From: Bacteroides sp.
Lineage (GTDB): Bacteria > Bacteroidota > Bacteroidia > Bacteroidales > Bacteroidaceae
Assembly: GCA_017471925.1 (NCBI GenBank)
Contig: JAFURM010000013.1
Span: 1-64,000, forward strand
Direction of reading: 5' to 3'
Length of the DNA: 64,000 nucleotides
A model generated the notes under the pieces. It did no database searches. It was not told the origin of the DNA and saw nothing but the letters and a program-made list of their open reading frames with translations. Positions 1 through 7,708 of this stretch are shown here, piece after piece. A program made the position numbers and the translations under genes. How positions within the stretch are numbered: the first letter of the stretch is position 1; every line of letters starts with the position of its first letter.

Positions 1-156
1 GTAACACAACTGCTGTAACACAAAAACCGTCCGAAAGTGGCTTTTTATGTCCAACGGTGTCACCTTTACCTCTTTTTTTTATTGGTGCCACACTCAATGT
101 GAATACCTGATAGTGATTTGTAACCTTTTGATAATCAAAGGTAATAAGAATATTAG

Positions 157-190
157 AAAAAGAAAGGGGACTTTTTCAAGTCCCTTCTTT
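157..190 (-). terminator. tRNA-Lys terminator
   Basis: Just past the 3' end of tRNA-Lys, the minus strand can fold GAAGGGACTT against AAGTCCCCTTTC and then runs into TTTTT. This is the usual shape of an intrinsic terminator. Confidence 0.7.
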
Positions 191-193
191 CAG

Positions 194-266
194 TGATTCG
201 CTTGGGGCTCGAACCCAAGACCCCAACATTAAAAGTGTTGTGCTCTACCTGCTGAGCTAGCGAATC
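194..266 (-). tRNA. tRNA-Lys (TTT anticodon)
   Basis: A full cloverleaf is readable on the minus strand. The 7-bp acceptor stem is GATTCGC/GCGAATC, the D arm contains AGCTCAG, the anticodon loop is CTTTTAA with anticodon TTT, and the T arm contains GGTTCGAGCC. The discriminator base is A. CCA is not encoded. The gene is followed by a terminator and preceded by a consensus promoter. Confidence 0.96.
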
Positions 267-291
267 AGACCTATTTGCTGTTAAGCGGGTG

Positions 292-322
292 CAAAGGTAA
301 GGATTTTAATTGAATATACAAA
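292..322 (-). promoter_or_regulatory. promoter of tRNA-Lys
   Basis: On the minus strand there is TTTG (319-322), a 19-bp spacer and TACCTTTG (292-299). This matches the Bacteroidetes sigma-ABfr consensus TTTG-N19-21-TAnnTTTG exactly. The tRNA begins 26 bp downstream. Confidence 0.85.
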
Positions 323-520
323 CGTTTGGAAGAAAATATTGCAGGATTTAGGAAAAACGATGCGACGTTATCGGATGCCTGTCTGCAAGGAAACGCTTTG
401 TTGGTTAGCCTTTATGGCTGCTCGGCGGCTTGCAGAGAGAACCGTTTCTGCTTCCCGATAATGGGGTGACTCTTCAAATCCGCTTTATTGGGATTGTGCA
501 GGCATTCATGAGAGCCGCTC

Positions 521-1642
521 CTACCCTTCCGATGATGGAACGGTGTTTTCCGTCGACGGGTGATAGATATTCTCCCGATTGATGATGAAGCGTTGGTAAT
601 AGGAGAGTAGCAGACTGGTGAGTGGAAGGGCGATAATCATGCCGAGCATTCCCATCAATGACCCCCAAATGGAGAGGGAGAGCAGGATGATGGCAGGATT
701 CAATCCGGTAATCTTTCCCATGACGCGCGGCACGATGAAGCCGTCCTGAATGACCTGCACCACAACAAAGACTATCAATACCGACAGCATGATGAGCCAG
801 AAGTTTTCACCGGTATCGGCTGCCTTCAGGATGGCCAGCATAATGGTGGGCAGGAAGCCTACCACCTGCAGGTAGGGCACCAGGTTGAGTGCGCCGATAA
901 ACAGTCCCAACGCTATGGCCAGCGGGAAGTCTATAATCAGAAAGCCTATGCTGAAAAGGATGCCTACGCACAGAGCGACAAAGGCTTGCCCACGAAAATA
1001 CTTGTTCATGCCCTCCTTCACGTCGTTCATCAGACCGACGAGGAAGGGGCGGTAACGCGGAGGTATCAGGTGGGGCCATCCTTCGGCGATGCTCTCGTAG
1101 TCCAACAGGATGAAAAACAGGTAGAGCAGGATAAGGAAGACCGTGAACAGGCTGAACAGGAAGTTGACCGAACCGGAAAGCAGTGCCCAAGCCTGCGGCA
1201 GGGTGCTCTTCAGGGCAGAGAGCCAATCTTGTCCATTGAAGAGGTTCATTATCAGCTGCATGTCCAGATGCTCACGCAGAAACTCCGTCAACGATTGTGG
1301 CACTCCTTCACCGCTTGCACCGGTAGAGAAATAATGCACCAGCAGGTCCTTCACCCTGCCGGCTTCTTCTATCATGGGAGGAATCAGCAGGTAGAATACG
1401 CCTACTCCAATCATGCCCAGCAAGAGCAGGGCGCAAAGGATGGCGGCAAAGCGGCTCTTCAGGCGAAGCCGATATTGGAAGAAGGTCACCAGTGGATAAA
1501 TCAGATAGGCCAGCAGCCAGGCGATAAAGAAGGGCAACAGCACGCTGCTCAGTTGCTTCAGGAGCATGAGGATGCCCACGATGACGGCACCGATGATGGC
1601 ACCACGCACAAATCTGTCGAATGTAATCTTTTTACGTTCCAT
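521..1642 (-). CDS. AI-2E family transporter (PerM/UPF0118 membrane protein)
   Basis: The 373-residue polytopic inner-membrane protein starts MERKKITFDRF. It has two hydrophobic segments near residues 12-60, a third near 65-90, then a soluble amphipathic part (about 100-145) and a second group of membrane segments to about residue 345. The C-terminal stretch with PRVMGKITGLNP followed by a Gly-rich helix is the family hallmark. Members include the proposed autoinducer-2 exporter TqsA and Na+/H+ antiporters, so the real substrate is unknown. It lies 36 bp downstream of thymidine kinase on the same strand and is probably cotranscribed with it. The family call is firm; the transported molecule cannot be read from sequence. 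Confidence 0.88.
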   Translation of the reverse strand: MERKKITFDRFVRGAIIGAVIVGILMLLKQLSSVLLPFFIAWLLAYLIYPLVTFFQYRLRLKSRFAAILCALLLLGMIGVGVFYLLIPPMIEEAGRVKDLLVHYFSTGASGEGVPQSLTEFLREHLDMQLIMNLFNGQDWLSALKSTLPQAWALLSGSVNFLFSLFTVFLILLYLFFILLDYESIAEGWPHLIPPRYRPFLVGLMNDVKEGMNKYFRGQAFVALCVGILFSIGFLIIDFPLAIALGLFIGALNLVPYLQVVGFLPTIMLAILKAADTGENFWLIMLSVLIVFVVVQVIQDGFIVPRVMGKITGLNPAIILLSLSIWGSLMGMLGMIIALPLTSLLLSYYQRFIINRENIYHPSTENTVPSSEG

Positions 1643-1678
1643 ATCCTTTCTCCATATTTGTCACGGCCTTGCCGGCGG

Positions 1679-2278
1679 TTACTCTTCCTGCTTGTCTGCC
1701 TCCAGTGCTTGCAGATAGCACTCCCTGCATAGGGGTTCATACTCGGCCGTTTCTCCCAGCATCACCTGCTTGTCATTCTTCACCGTGCGATGGGAAAAGG
1801 AGGCCAACTGGCCACACTTCACGCAGATGGCATGCACCTTGGAAACCTCGTCGGCAATGGCACACAAGCCTGGCATCGGGCCGAAAGGCACTCCCCGGAA
1901 ATCCATGTCCAATCCTGCAACAATGACACGTACGCCATTGTTCGCAAGCTGATTGCACACGTCCACCAATCCTGCATCAAAGAACTGGGCCTCATCAATT
2001 CCCACCACGTCAATCTCGGAGGTAAACAGCAGAATGCTCCCCGAAGAGTCAATGGGCGTGGACGAGATGGAGTGTCCCTCATGAGAAACGACATCCGCTT
2101 CCGAATAGCGGGTGTCAATGGCAGGCTTGAATATCTCCACCCGTTGCCGGGCAAACTTGGCACGCTTCAGACGCCGAATCAGTTCCTCGGTCTTTCCCGA
2201 GAACATGGAGCCGCAGATAACCTCTATCCGCCCGCGGCGTTTGGTCTCCTGTATGTGATCTTCTGAAAATAAAACCAT
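1679..2278 (-). CDS. tdk: thymidine kinase
   Basis: This cytosolic salvage enzyme phosphorylates thymidine with ATP to give dTMP. The 199-residue reading starts [11 protein letters not shown] longer start at 2320 exists but lies upstream of the predicted promoter box at 2303-2310, so 2278 is preferred. Walker A is GSMFSGKT (residues 23-30), Walker B is [11 protein letters not shown], and a structural zinc site is formed by CVKC and CREC near the C terminus, as in type II thymidine kinases. It diverges from rsmI and is followed by the AI-2E family permease gene. Confidence 0.95.
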   Translation of the reverse strand: MVLFSEDHIQETKRRGRIEVICGSMFSGKTEELIRRLKRAKFARQRVEIFKPAIDTRYSEADVVSHEGHSISSTPIDSSGSILLFTSEIDVVGIDEAQFFDAGLVDVCNQLANNGVRVIVAGLDMDFRGVPFGPMPGLCAIADEVSKVHAICVKCGQLASFSHRTVKNDKQVMLGETAEYEPLCRECYLQALEADKQEE

Positions 2279-2302
2279 TGTTATAACTGTTATATTCTGC
2301 TG

Positions 2303-2310
2303 CAAAAATA
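2303..2310 (-). promoter_or_regulatory. -7 box of tdk promoter
   Basis: TATTTTTG on the minus strand fits TAnnTTTG. Predicted transcription would start near 2296, leaving a leader of about 18 nt before ATG 2278. No clear TTTG -33 element is visible. Confidence 0.5.
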
Positions 2311-2352
2311 ACACTTTCATTGAGTTCCCCGCGTTATTTCATTATTTATTTC

Positions 2353-2360
2353 TACTTTTG
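2353..2360 (+). promoter_or_regulatory. -7 box of rsmI promoter
   Basis: TACTTTTG matches TAnnTTTG, 38 bp before the rsmI ATG and divergent from the tdk promoter. The -33 element is weak. Confidence 0.55.
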
Positions 2361-2398
2361 TGGCGTAATGCATAAATTCAATACATAGATTCTAAGGT

Positions 2399-3079
2399 AT
2401 GGGAAAACTTTATGTAGTACCCACTCCCGTGGGCAATTTGGAGGACATGACCTTCCGTGCCATCCGCATCCTGAAAGAGGCAGACACGATTCTGGCCGAG
2501 GACACCCGCACCTCGGGCATCCTGCTGAAACACTTTGAAATCAAGAACGCCATGCTTTCCCATCATAAGTTCAATGAACATAAAACGGTGGAAAGCGTTG
2601 TCCAAAGGATAAGGGGTGGGGAGACCGTCGCCCTGATATCGGATGCCGGCACTCCGGGCATTTCCGACCCCGGGTTCCTCCTGGTGCGCGAATGTGTGCG
2701 CAACGGGATAACGGTGGAATGCCTGCCCGGTGCCACAGCCTTTGTTCCCGCATTGGTTGCTTCGGGCCTGCCTAATGAGAAGTTCTGCTTCGAGGGCTTC
2801 CTGCCTCAGAAGAAAGGACGCCAGTCCCGCCTGAAAATCCTGGCCGAGGAACGCCGCACGATGGTCTTCTATGAATCGCCCTATCGCTTGCTGAAGGCGT
2901 TGGCCCAATTTGCCGAGTTTTTTGGCAGTGACAGGCAAGCCTCCGTTTCGCGCGAAATCTCCAAGCTGCATGAGGAGACTGTACGTGGCACACTGAGCGA
3001 ACTCATCGCTCACTTCACTGCCAACGAACCTCGCGGTGAGATAGTTATTGTAGTAGCCGGAATAGACGAACAAAAATAG
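2399..3079 (+). CDS. rsmI: 16S rRNA (cytidine(1402)-2'-O)-methyltransferase
   Basis: The 226-residue protein belongs to the tetrapyrrole-methylase-fold family that 2'-O-methylates C1402 of 16S rRNA with SAM. Motifs are the N-terminal LYVVPTPVGNLEDMT, the ILAEDTRTSGILL segment, the glycine-rich SAM-binding loop ISDAGTPGISDPG (about residues 80-92), and FYESPYR. It is a little shorter than the E. coli protein (286 residues), lacking its C-terminal extension, as is common in Bacteroidetes. It is followed 23 bp later by a lipoprotein gene on the same strand. Confidence 0.95.
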   Translation: MGKLYVVPTPVGNLEDMTFRAIRILKEADTILAEDTRTSGILLKHFEIKNAMLSHHKFNEHKTVESVVQRIRGGETVALISDAGTPGISDPGFLLVRECVRNGITVECLPGATAFVPALVASGLPNEKFCFEGFLPQKKGRQSRLKILAEERRTMVFYESPYRLLKALAQFAEFFGSDRQASVSREISKLHEETVRGTLSELIAHFTANEPRGEIVIVVAGIDEQK

Positions 3080-3102
3080 TTTCATTAACCCAAAGAAAGC
3101 GT

Positions 3103-3966
3103 ATGAAAAAGTTAGTTGTATTATCAATGGTGTGTGTGGCTCTGATAGTGGCTTCATGTGATGGGCTTGGTGGCGACAACAAGGCACTGATTGCCCAGAA
3201 CGATTCCCTCAGAACGGAACTGAACCTGCGCAATGCAGAACTGGACGACATGATGGGCACCTTCAATGAAATCTCCGAGAGTTTCCGTCAAATCAATGCG
3301 GCCGAGCACCGTGTGGACCTGCAGCGCAATGCGGTAGGAGAGGGTTCGTTGAACGCCAAGCAGCAGATTGCTTCGGACATTGAGTTCATCAGCAAGCAGA
3401 TGGAAGAGAACAGAAAACAGATAGCCAAACTGCAGGAGCAGTTGAGAAAGAGCAAGAACAACTCCGCCCAGTTGAAGAAGGCCATTGAATCGCTGAACGA
3501 AGAGCTAGCCGTCAAGACCCAACGCATCGAAGAGTTGCAGGCCGAACTGGCTTCCAAGAACATCCGTATTCAGGAACTGGACACCGCTGTCAACGAACTC
3601 ACTTCTGAAAAGAACACACTCACGGCCGAAAACGAAGCCAAGGCACAGACTGTGACTCAGCAGGAGCGCGAACTGAATACGGCTTGGTTTGTCTTCGGCA
3701 CCAAGAAGGAATTGAAGGAAGAGAAGATTTTAGAAGATGGAGAAGTGTTGAAAAACAGGAACTTCAACAAGAATTACTTCACGCAAATCGACATTCGTAC
3801 CACTAAGGAAATCAAATTCTACGATAAAAAAGCCAAACTTTTGACAACTCACCCGGCCGGTTCCTACACGCTTGTTAAAGACGAACAGAAACTGCTGACG
3901 TTGAAGATTATCGACCCTACCCAGTTCTGGAGCGTCTCCAAATACCTGGTTGTCCAAGTGGGATAA
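3103..3966 (+). CDS. coiled-coil lipoprotein, possibly Cbp1-type adhesin
   Basis: The 287-residue product has a lipoprotein signal MKKLVVLSMVCVALIVASC with acylated Cys19. Residues 25 to about 195 form an almost continuous coiled coil (heptad-like runs such as KQIAKLQEQLRKSKNNSAQL). A small globular C-terminal domain follows (about residues 200-287), containing AWFVFGTKKELKEEKIL. The architecture resembles the Bacteroides fragilis collagen-binding glycoprotein family (Cbp1), which I recall from the literature; I could not check this. It is likely anchored in the outer membrane or facing the periplasm. The 23-bp gap to rsmI suggests readthrough from the rsmI promoter. Confidence 0.75.
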   Translation: MKKLVVLSMVCVALIVASCDGLGGDNKALIAQNDSLRTELNLRNAELDDMMGTFNEISESFRQINAAEHRVDLQRNAVGEGSLNAKQQIASDIEFISKQMEENRKQIAKLQEQLRKSKNNSAQLKKAIESLNEELAVKTQRIEELQAELASKNIRIQELDTAVNELTSEKNTLTAENEAKAQTVTQQERELNTAWFVFGTKKELKEEKILEDGEVLKNRNFNKNYFTQIDIRTTKEIKFYDKKAKLLTTHPAGSYTLVKDEQKLLTLKIIDPTQFWSVSKYLVVQVG

Positions 3967-3992
3967 AGGCAGTGTGAATACTATTGTCGCAC

Positions 3993-4688
3993 ATGAGATA
4001 CAAGAACCTCTTCTTTGACCTGGACGATACGTTGTGGGCATTCTCCGAGAATGCCCGCAACACTTTTCTGGAGATGTACCACAAGTACCGTTACGAGCGG
4101 TTCTTCCGGTCGTTCCAGCACTTCTACGCGCTCTATCAAACACGGAACAAGGAGCTGTGGGTGGAATATGGCAACGGAGCCATCACCAAGGAGGAACTGA
4201 ACAGGCAACGCTTTCTCTATCCGTTAGAGGCTGTCGGCGTTGAGCAGGCTGCCGAACTTTCCCAACGTTTCTTCCAGGATTTCTTTGCAATCATTCCCAC
4301 ACGGAGCGGCCTGATGCCCCATGCACGCGAAGTCTTGGAGGCATTGGCTTCTCGCTACAATCTCTACATCCTTTCCAACGGTTTTCAGGAATTGCAATGC
4401 CGCAAGATGCAGTCGGCCGGTATAGACAGCTTTTTCAAGAAGGTCATTCTCTCCGATGACATCGGTGTGTTCAAGCCCTGGCCGGCCATCTTCCATTTTG
4501 CCCTATCGGCCACACAGTCACAGCTCAGCGACTCGCTGATGATTGGCGACAGCTGGGAAAACGACGTTACCGGTGCTGCCAACGTAGGCATGCACCAGGT
4601 CTTCTACAACGTCTCCGGCATGACCGACCTGCCGTTCAAACCCACCTATGAGATAAAGGACTTGAGGGAGTTGATGCAGATTCTTTAA
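3993..4688 (+). CDS. YjjG family noncanonical pyrimidine nucleotidase (HAD)
   Basis: A 231-residue cytosolic HAD phosphatase. Motif I is FFDLDDTLW near the N terminus, motif II is ILSNGFQ, the motif III lysine lies in DIGVFKPWP, and motif IV is MIGDSWENDV. The helical cap between motifs I and II is of the YjjG type. Members dephosphorylate nucleoside monophosphates and noncanonical pyrimidine nucleotides. I chose ATG 3993; a TTG nine bases upstream is also open. It is followed by the 22-bp repeat array and the convergent waaA gene. Confidence 0.87.
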   Translation: MRYKNLFFDLDDTLWAFSENARNTFLEMYHKYRYERFFRSFQHFYALYQTRNKELWVEYGNGAITKEELNRQRFLYPLEAVGVEQAAELSQRFFQDFFAIIPTRSGLMPHAREVLEALASRYNLYILSNGFQELQCRKMQSAGIDSFFKKVILSDDIGVFKPWPAIFHFALSATQSQLSDSLMIGDSWENDVTGAANVGMHQVFYNVSGMTDLPFKPTYEIKDLRELMQIL

Positions 4689-4722
4689 TGCTTGGGCACT
4701 TTGCCTGCTATTGTGCTCTACC

Positions 4723-4810
4723 GGAATTGCACGCACTTGCTGCCGGAACTGCACGCTGTTTCTGAGGAAAGTGCACGCAGTTACGGAGGAAATGGCACGC
4801 TGTATCAGAA
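4723..4810. repeat. intergenic 22-bp-period repeat array, four units
   Basis: Four units begin at 4723, 4745, 4767 and 4789, spaced exactly 22 bp. Their 12-bp cores are GGAATTGCACGC, GGAACTGCACGC, GAAAGTGCACGC and GAAATGGCACGC. The 10-bp spacers differ (acttgctgcc, tgtttctgag, agttacggag, tgtatcagaa). The array lies between the 3' ends of the convergent yjjG-like gene and waaA, and the last spacer contains the waaA stop codon. Confidence 0.8.
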
Positions 4811-6025
4811 GTTGATGACGCTGAGCACCTTATCGGTGGCACCGGCATTGTCGGTGACGTAACGTCCGGCCTTCTCTCCGGTCTCTTGCAGGAAGGATGC
4901 GTCTGTCGTGAAGTGGTCCAGCAATGCCGAAAGGTCATTCCCGTTCTTGATGGCATAGGCACCACCGGCCTCAATGAGCTGCACGGCCTCCTGAAAGCGT
5001 TGGTGATTGGGGCCGAACATGACGGGGATGCCATAGACCGCCGCCTCCAGTGTGTTGTGTATACCTACACCGAATCCGCCGCCTATGTAGGCCATCTCAC
5101 CATAGCGGTAGATGGAGGAGAGCAGGCCGAAGCAGTCCACAATCAGACAGTCGGCCTTGCGCACATTCTTTTCGTCGGCACGCGTATAGCGCACGTAGGG
5201 ACGTTTCAGCTTATGGATGATTTCCACCAGATGGTTCTCGTCAATGACGTGAGGAGCAATAATCAACTTCATCTCAGGATGACGGTTGAAGTAGTCAATG
5301 AAGAGGTCTTCATCGGGTTGCCAGGAACTGCCGGCCACCAATGTAAGCGACTTGCCCTTGAAAGCCTCCACCAAGGGCAGTTCCTTGGCCTCTTCACGAA
5401 TCTGCAGCACACGGTCGAAGCGGGTGTCTCCCACCACCATCACCTTGTTGATGCCAATCTTGGCCAGATAACGCTTGGAGACTTCATTCTGTACGAACAG
5501 GTAATCGAAATCCTTCAGCACATTGCGATAGGTACCGCCATACCATTTGAAGAAAATCTGTCCACGGCGGAAGATGGAAGAGACGCTGTAGACCGGGATG
5601 CGACGCTTATGCAGCTCGTCCAGGTAGTTTTTCCAGAATTCATACTTGATGAAGAAGGCCATGCAGGGATTCACGATATCCAGAAACTTCTTCACGTTGC
5701 GTGGCTTGTCGAAAGGCAGGTAGCACACGACATCTGCCCCGCGATAGTTCTTGCGTACCTCATATCCCGAGGGGGAGAAGAAGGTGAGCAGGATGCCATA
5801 CTCCGGATGCTCGGCACGTATGCGTTCCATCAACGGCCTTCCCTGTTCAAACTCGCCCAGAGAGGCGGCATGAAACCACACGTAGCTTTTCCCCTCCTCC
5901 AACTGCTGCCGCAGGATGTCATAGACCACCCAATGCCCCTTCATCATCTTTCGGGGTTTGCGGCTGAAGGGGGCAGCAATGTGAACGGCCAGGTCATATA
6001 GGGTTATCGCCAAGTCATAAAACAT
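4805..6025 (-). CDS. waaA: 3-deoxy-D-manno-octulosonic acid (Kdo) transferase
   Basis: The 406-residue inner-membrane-associated GT30 enzyme transfers Kdo from CMP-Kdo to the lipid A precursor. An N-terminal amphipathic or hydrophobic segment (about residues 1-20) is followed by YVWFHAASLGEFEQGRPL, the signature containing the catalytic base Glu. The C-terminal GT-B half carries AYIGGGFGVGIHNTLEA and the nucleotide-sugar-binding Glu, then GIPVMFGPNHQRFQEA. It starts 60 bp downstream of gltX on the same strand, so the two are probably cotranscribed. Confidence 0.94.
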   Translation of the reverse strand: MFYDLAITLYDLAVHIAAPFSRKPRKMMKGHWVVYDILRQQLEEGKSYVWFHAASLGEFEQGRPLMERIRAEHPEYGILLTFFSPSGYEVRKNYRGADVVCYLPFDKPRNVKKFLDIVNPCMAFFIKYEFWKNYLDELHKRRIPVYSVSSIFRRGQIFFKWYGGTYRNVLKDFDYLFVQNEVSKRYLAKIGINKVMVVGDTRFDRVLQIREEAKELPLVEAFKGKSLTLVAGSSWQPDEDLFIDYFNRHPEMKLIIAPHVIDENHLVEIIHKLKRPYVRYTRADEKNVRKADCLIVDCFGLLSSIYRYGEMAYIGGGFGVGIHNTLEAAVYGIPVMFGPNHQRFQEAVQLIEAGGAYAIKNGNDLSALLDHFTTDASFLQETGEKAGRYVTDNAGATDKVLSVINF

Positions 6026-6085
6026 TGTTTGTGTAATTAAGAGGTTAATAATGAGGATTCGTCCTTCGTTTCATACAGCCGGTAT

Positions 6086-7612
6086 TCATCGGATATGGTC
6101 TACGGCACGCTGTATGCGCTGCAGAATCTCCTCCTTGCCCAACAGCTCGGTGATGTCAAACATGTGGGGTCCCTTGCACTCGCCTACCACGGCCAGGCGG
6201 AAAGCGTTCATTACGTTGCCCATGTGATAGCTCTTTTCGGTAATCCAGCCGATAACCACCTCTTCAGAGGGTTGGGAAGTGAAGTCTTCGATGCCACGAA
6301 TCACCTCCATCAGTTCGCCCATGATGCGCGGTGTTTCCTCGCTCCAGCGTTTCTTCACGTCCTTCTCGGCATATTCCGTAGGAGCCACGAAGAAGAAGCG
6401 GGCTTGTGTCCAAAGTTCCTTGACGAAGTTCACGCGTCCCTTCACCAGTGAGACCACCTTGGCCAGGAAGGCATCGCTATAAGCAGTGGTGTCCACACCG
6501 TTCTCTTCCAACACAGGTTTGAAGAGGCCGGCCAGCTCGTCGTCGGACTTCTTCAGGATATATTCATGGTTGAACCACGTACCTTTCTTATAATCAAACT
6601 TGGCACCGGCCTTGCTGCAGTGGCCCAGGTCGAAGAGTTTCACCAGTTCGTCCATCGTCATCAGTTCCTGGTCGTTGCCGGGATTCCAACCCAAGAGAGC
6701 CAGGAAGTTGATGACTGCTTCGGGCAGGTAGCCCGATTCCCGATAGCCTGAGGAGACATCGCCTGTTTTGGGGTCGTGCCATTCCAAGGGGAAGACAGGG
6801 AAGCCCAGACGGTCACCGTCGCGTTTGCTCAGCTTGCCGTTGCCCTCGGGCTTCAGCAACAGAGGCAGGTGGGCAAAGGCCGGCATGGTCTCTTCCCAGC
6901 CGAATGCACGATAGAGCAAAACGTGCAACGGTGCCGAAGGCAACCACTCCTCGCCACGGATAACATGGGACACCTCCATCAGGTGGTCGTCCACGATGTT
7001 GGCCAGGTGATAGGTGGGCAGTTCGTCTGCCGACTTATAGAGCACCTTGTCGTCCAGGATGGAAGAGTTGATGACCACTTCCCCTCGAATCAGGTCGTGC
7101 ACATGGACATCCTCGTTGGGCTCAATCTTGAAGCGCACCACGTATTGCTTGCCCTCGGCCATCAGTGCTTCCACCTCTTCTTTGGAGAGGGTCAGTGAAT
7201 TGCGCATCTGACCGCGTGTAGAGGCGTCATACTGGAAGTTGGCCACTTCCGACCGCTTGGCTTCCAGCTCCTGTGGAGTGTCGAACGCAATGTAGGCTTT
7301 GCCGGCATCTAACAGCTGCTTCACGTACTGTTTGTAGATTTCCCGACGCTCCGACTGACGATAGGGACCATGTTCGCCTCCAAAACTCACCCCCTCGTCA
7401 AAAGTGATACCCAACCACTTGAAAGATTCCAATATATATTCCTCGGCACCCGGCACAAAACGGTTGCTGTCTGTATCTTCAATACGGAAAATGAGGTCTC
7501 CGCCATGCTGGCGTGCAAAGAGGTAATTGTACAAGGCAGTACGTACACCGCCGATATGCAAAGCCCCCGTCGGACTGGGAGCAAAACGGACTCTGACTCT
7601 TCTTTCTGTCAT
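6086..7612 (-). CDS. gltX: glutamyl-tRNA synthetase
   Basis: The 508-residue class I synthetase attaches glutamate to tRNA-Glu. The HIGH motif is in [19 protein letters not shown] (residues about 9-27) and the KMSKS motif is [11 protein letters not shown] in the middle of the protein. The helical anticodon-binding C-terminal region ends [12 protein letters not shown]. The window also holds a tRNA-Glu gene. A predicted promoter box lies at 7643-7650. Confidence 0.97.
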   Translation of the reverse strand: MTERRVRVRFAPSPTGALHIGGVRTALYNYLFARQHGGDLIFRIEDTDSNRFVPGAEEYILESFKWLGITFDEGVSFGGEHGPYRQSERREIYKQYVKQLLDAGKAYIAFDTPQELEAKRSEVANFQYDASTRGQMRNSLTLSKEEVEALMAEGKQYVVRFKIEPNEDVHVHDLIRGEVVINSSILDDKVLYKSADELPTYHLANIVDDHLMEVSHVIRGEEWLPSAPLHVLLYRAFGWEETMPAFAHLPLLLKPEGNGKLSKRDGDRLGFPVFPLEWHDPKTGDVSSGYRESGYLPEAVINFLALLGWNPGNDQELMTMDELVKLFDLGHCSKAGAKFDYKKGTWFNHEYILKKSDDELAGLFKPVLEENGVDTTAYSDAFLAKVVSLVKGRVNFVKELWTQARFFFVAPTEYAEKDVKKRWSEETPRIMGELMEVIRGIEDFTSQPSEEVVIGWITEKSYHMGNVMNAFRLAVVGECKGPHMFDITELLGKEEILQRIQRAVDHIR

Positions 7613-7642
7613 AATCTACCTAAGATTTAATAATTTAGACGG

Positions 7643-7650
7643 CAAAATTA
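7643..7650 (-). promoter_or_regulatory. -7 box of gltX promoter
   Basis: TAATTTTG on the minus strand fits TAnnTTTG, 30 bp before the gltX start codon. The -33 element is not clear. Confidence 0.5.
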
Positions 7651-7682
7651 AACCTTTTTTTTCACACTAATGTTTTTTTTCG

Positions 7683-7690
7683 TACTTTTC
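7683..7690 (+). promoter_or_regulatory. possible -7 box for the 7TM-HD gene
   Basis: TACTTTTC differs from TAnnTTTG only at the last base and lies 18 bp before ATG 7709. It supports that ATG over the upstream ATG at 7670. Confidence 0.35.
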
Positions 7691-7708
7691 GCAAAAATTT
7701 CAAGCATT

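Noticed and set aside
1..193. Integration site of a mobile element at tRNA-Lys
   Set aside because: tRNA-Lys genes are used as att sites, but no duplicated tRNA end or integrase is visible. The short GTAACACAA repeat at 1 and 15 is too small to build on.
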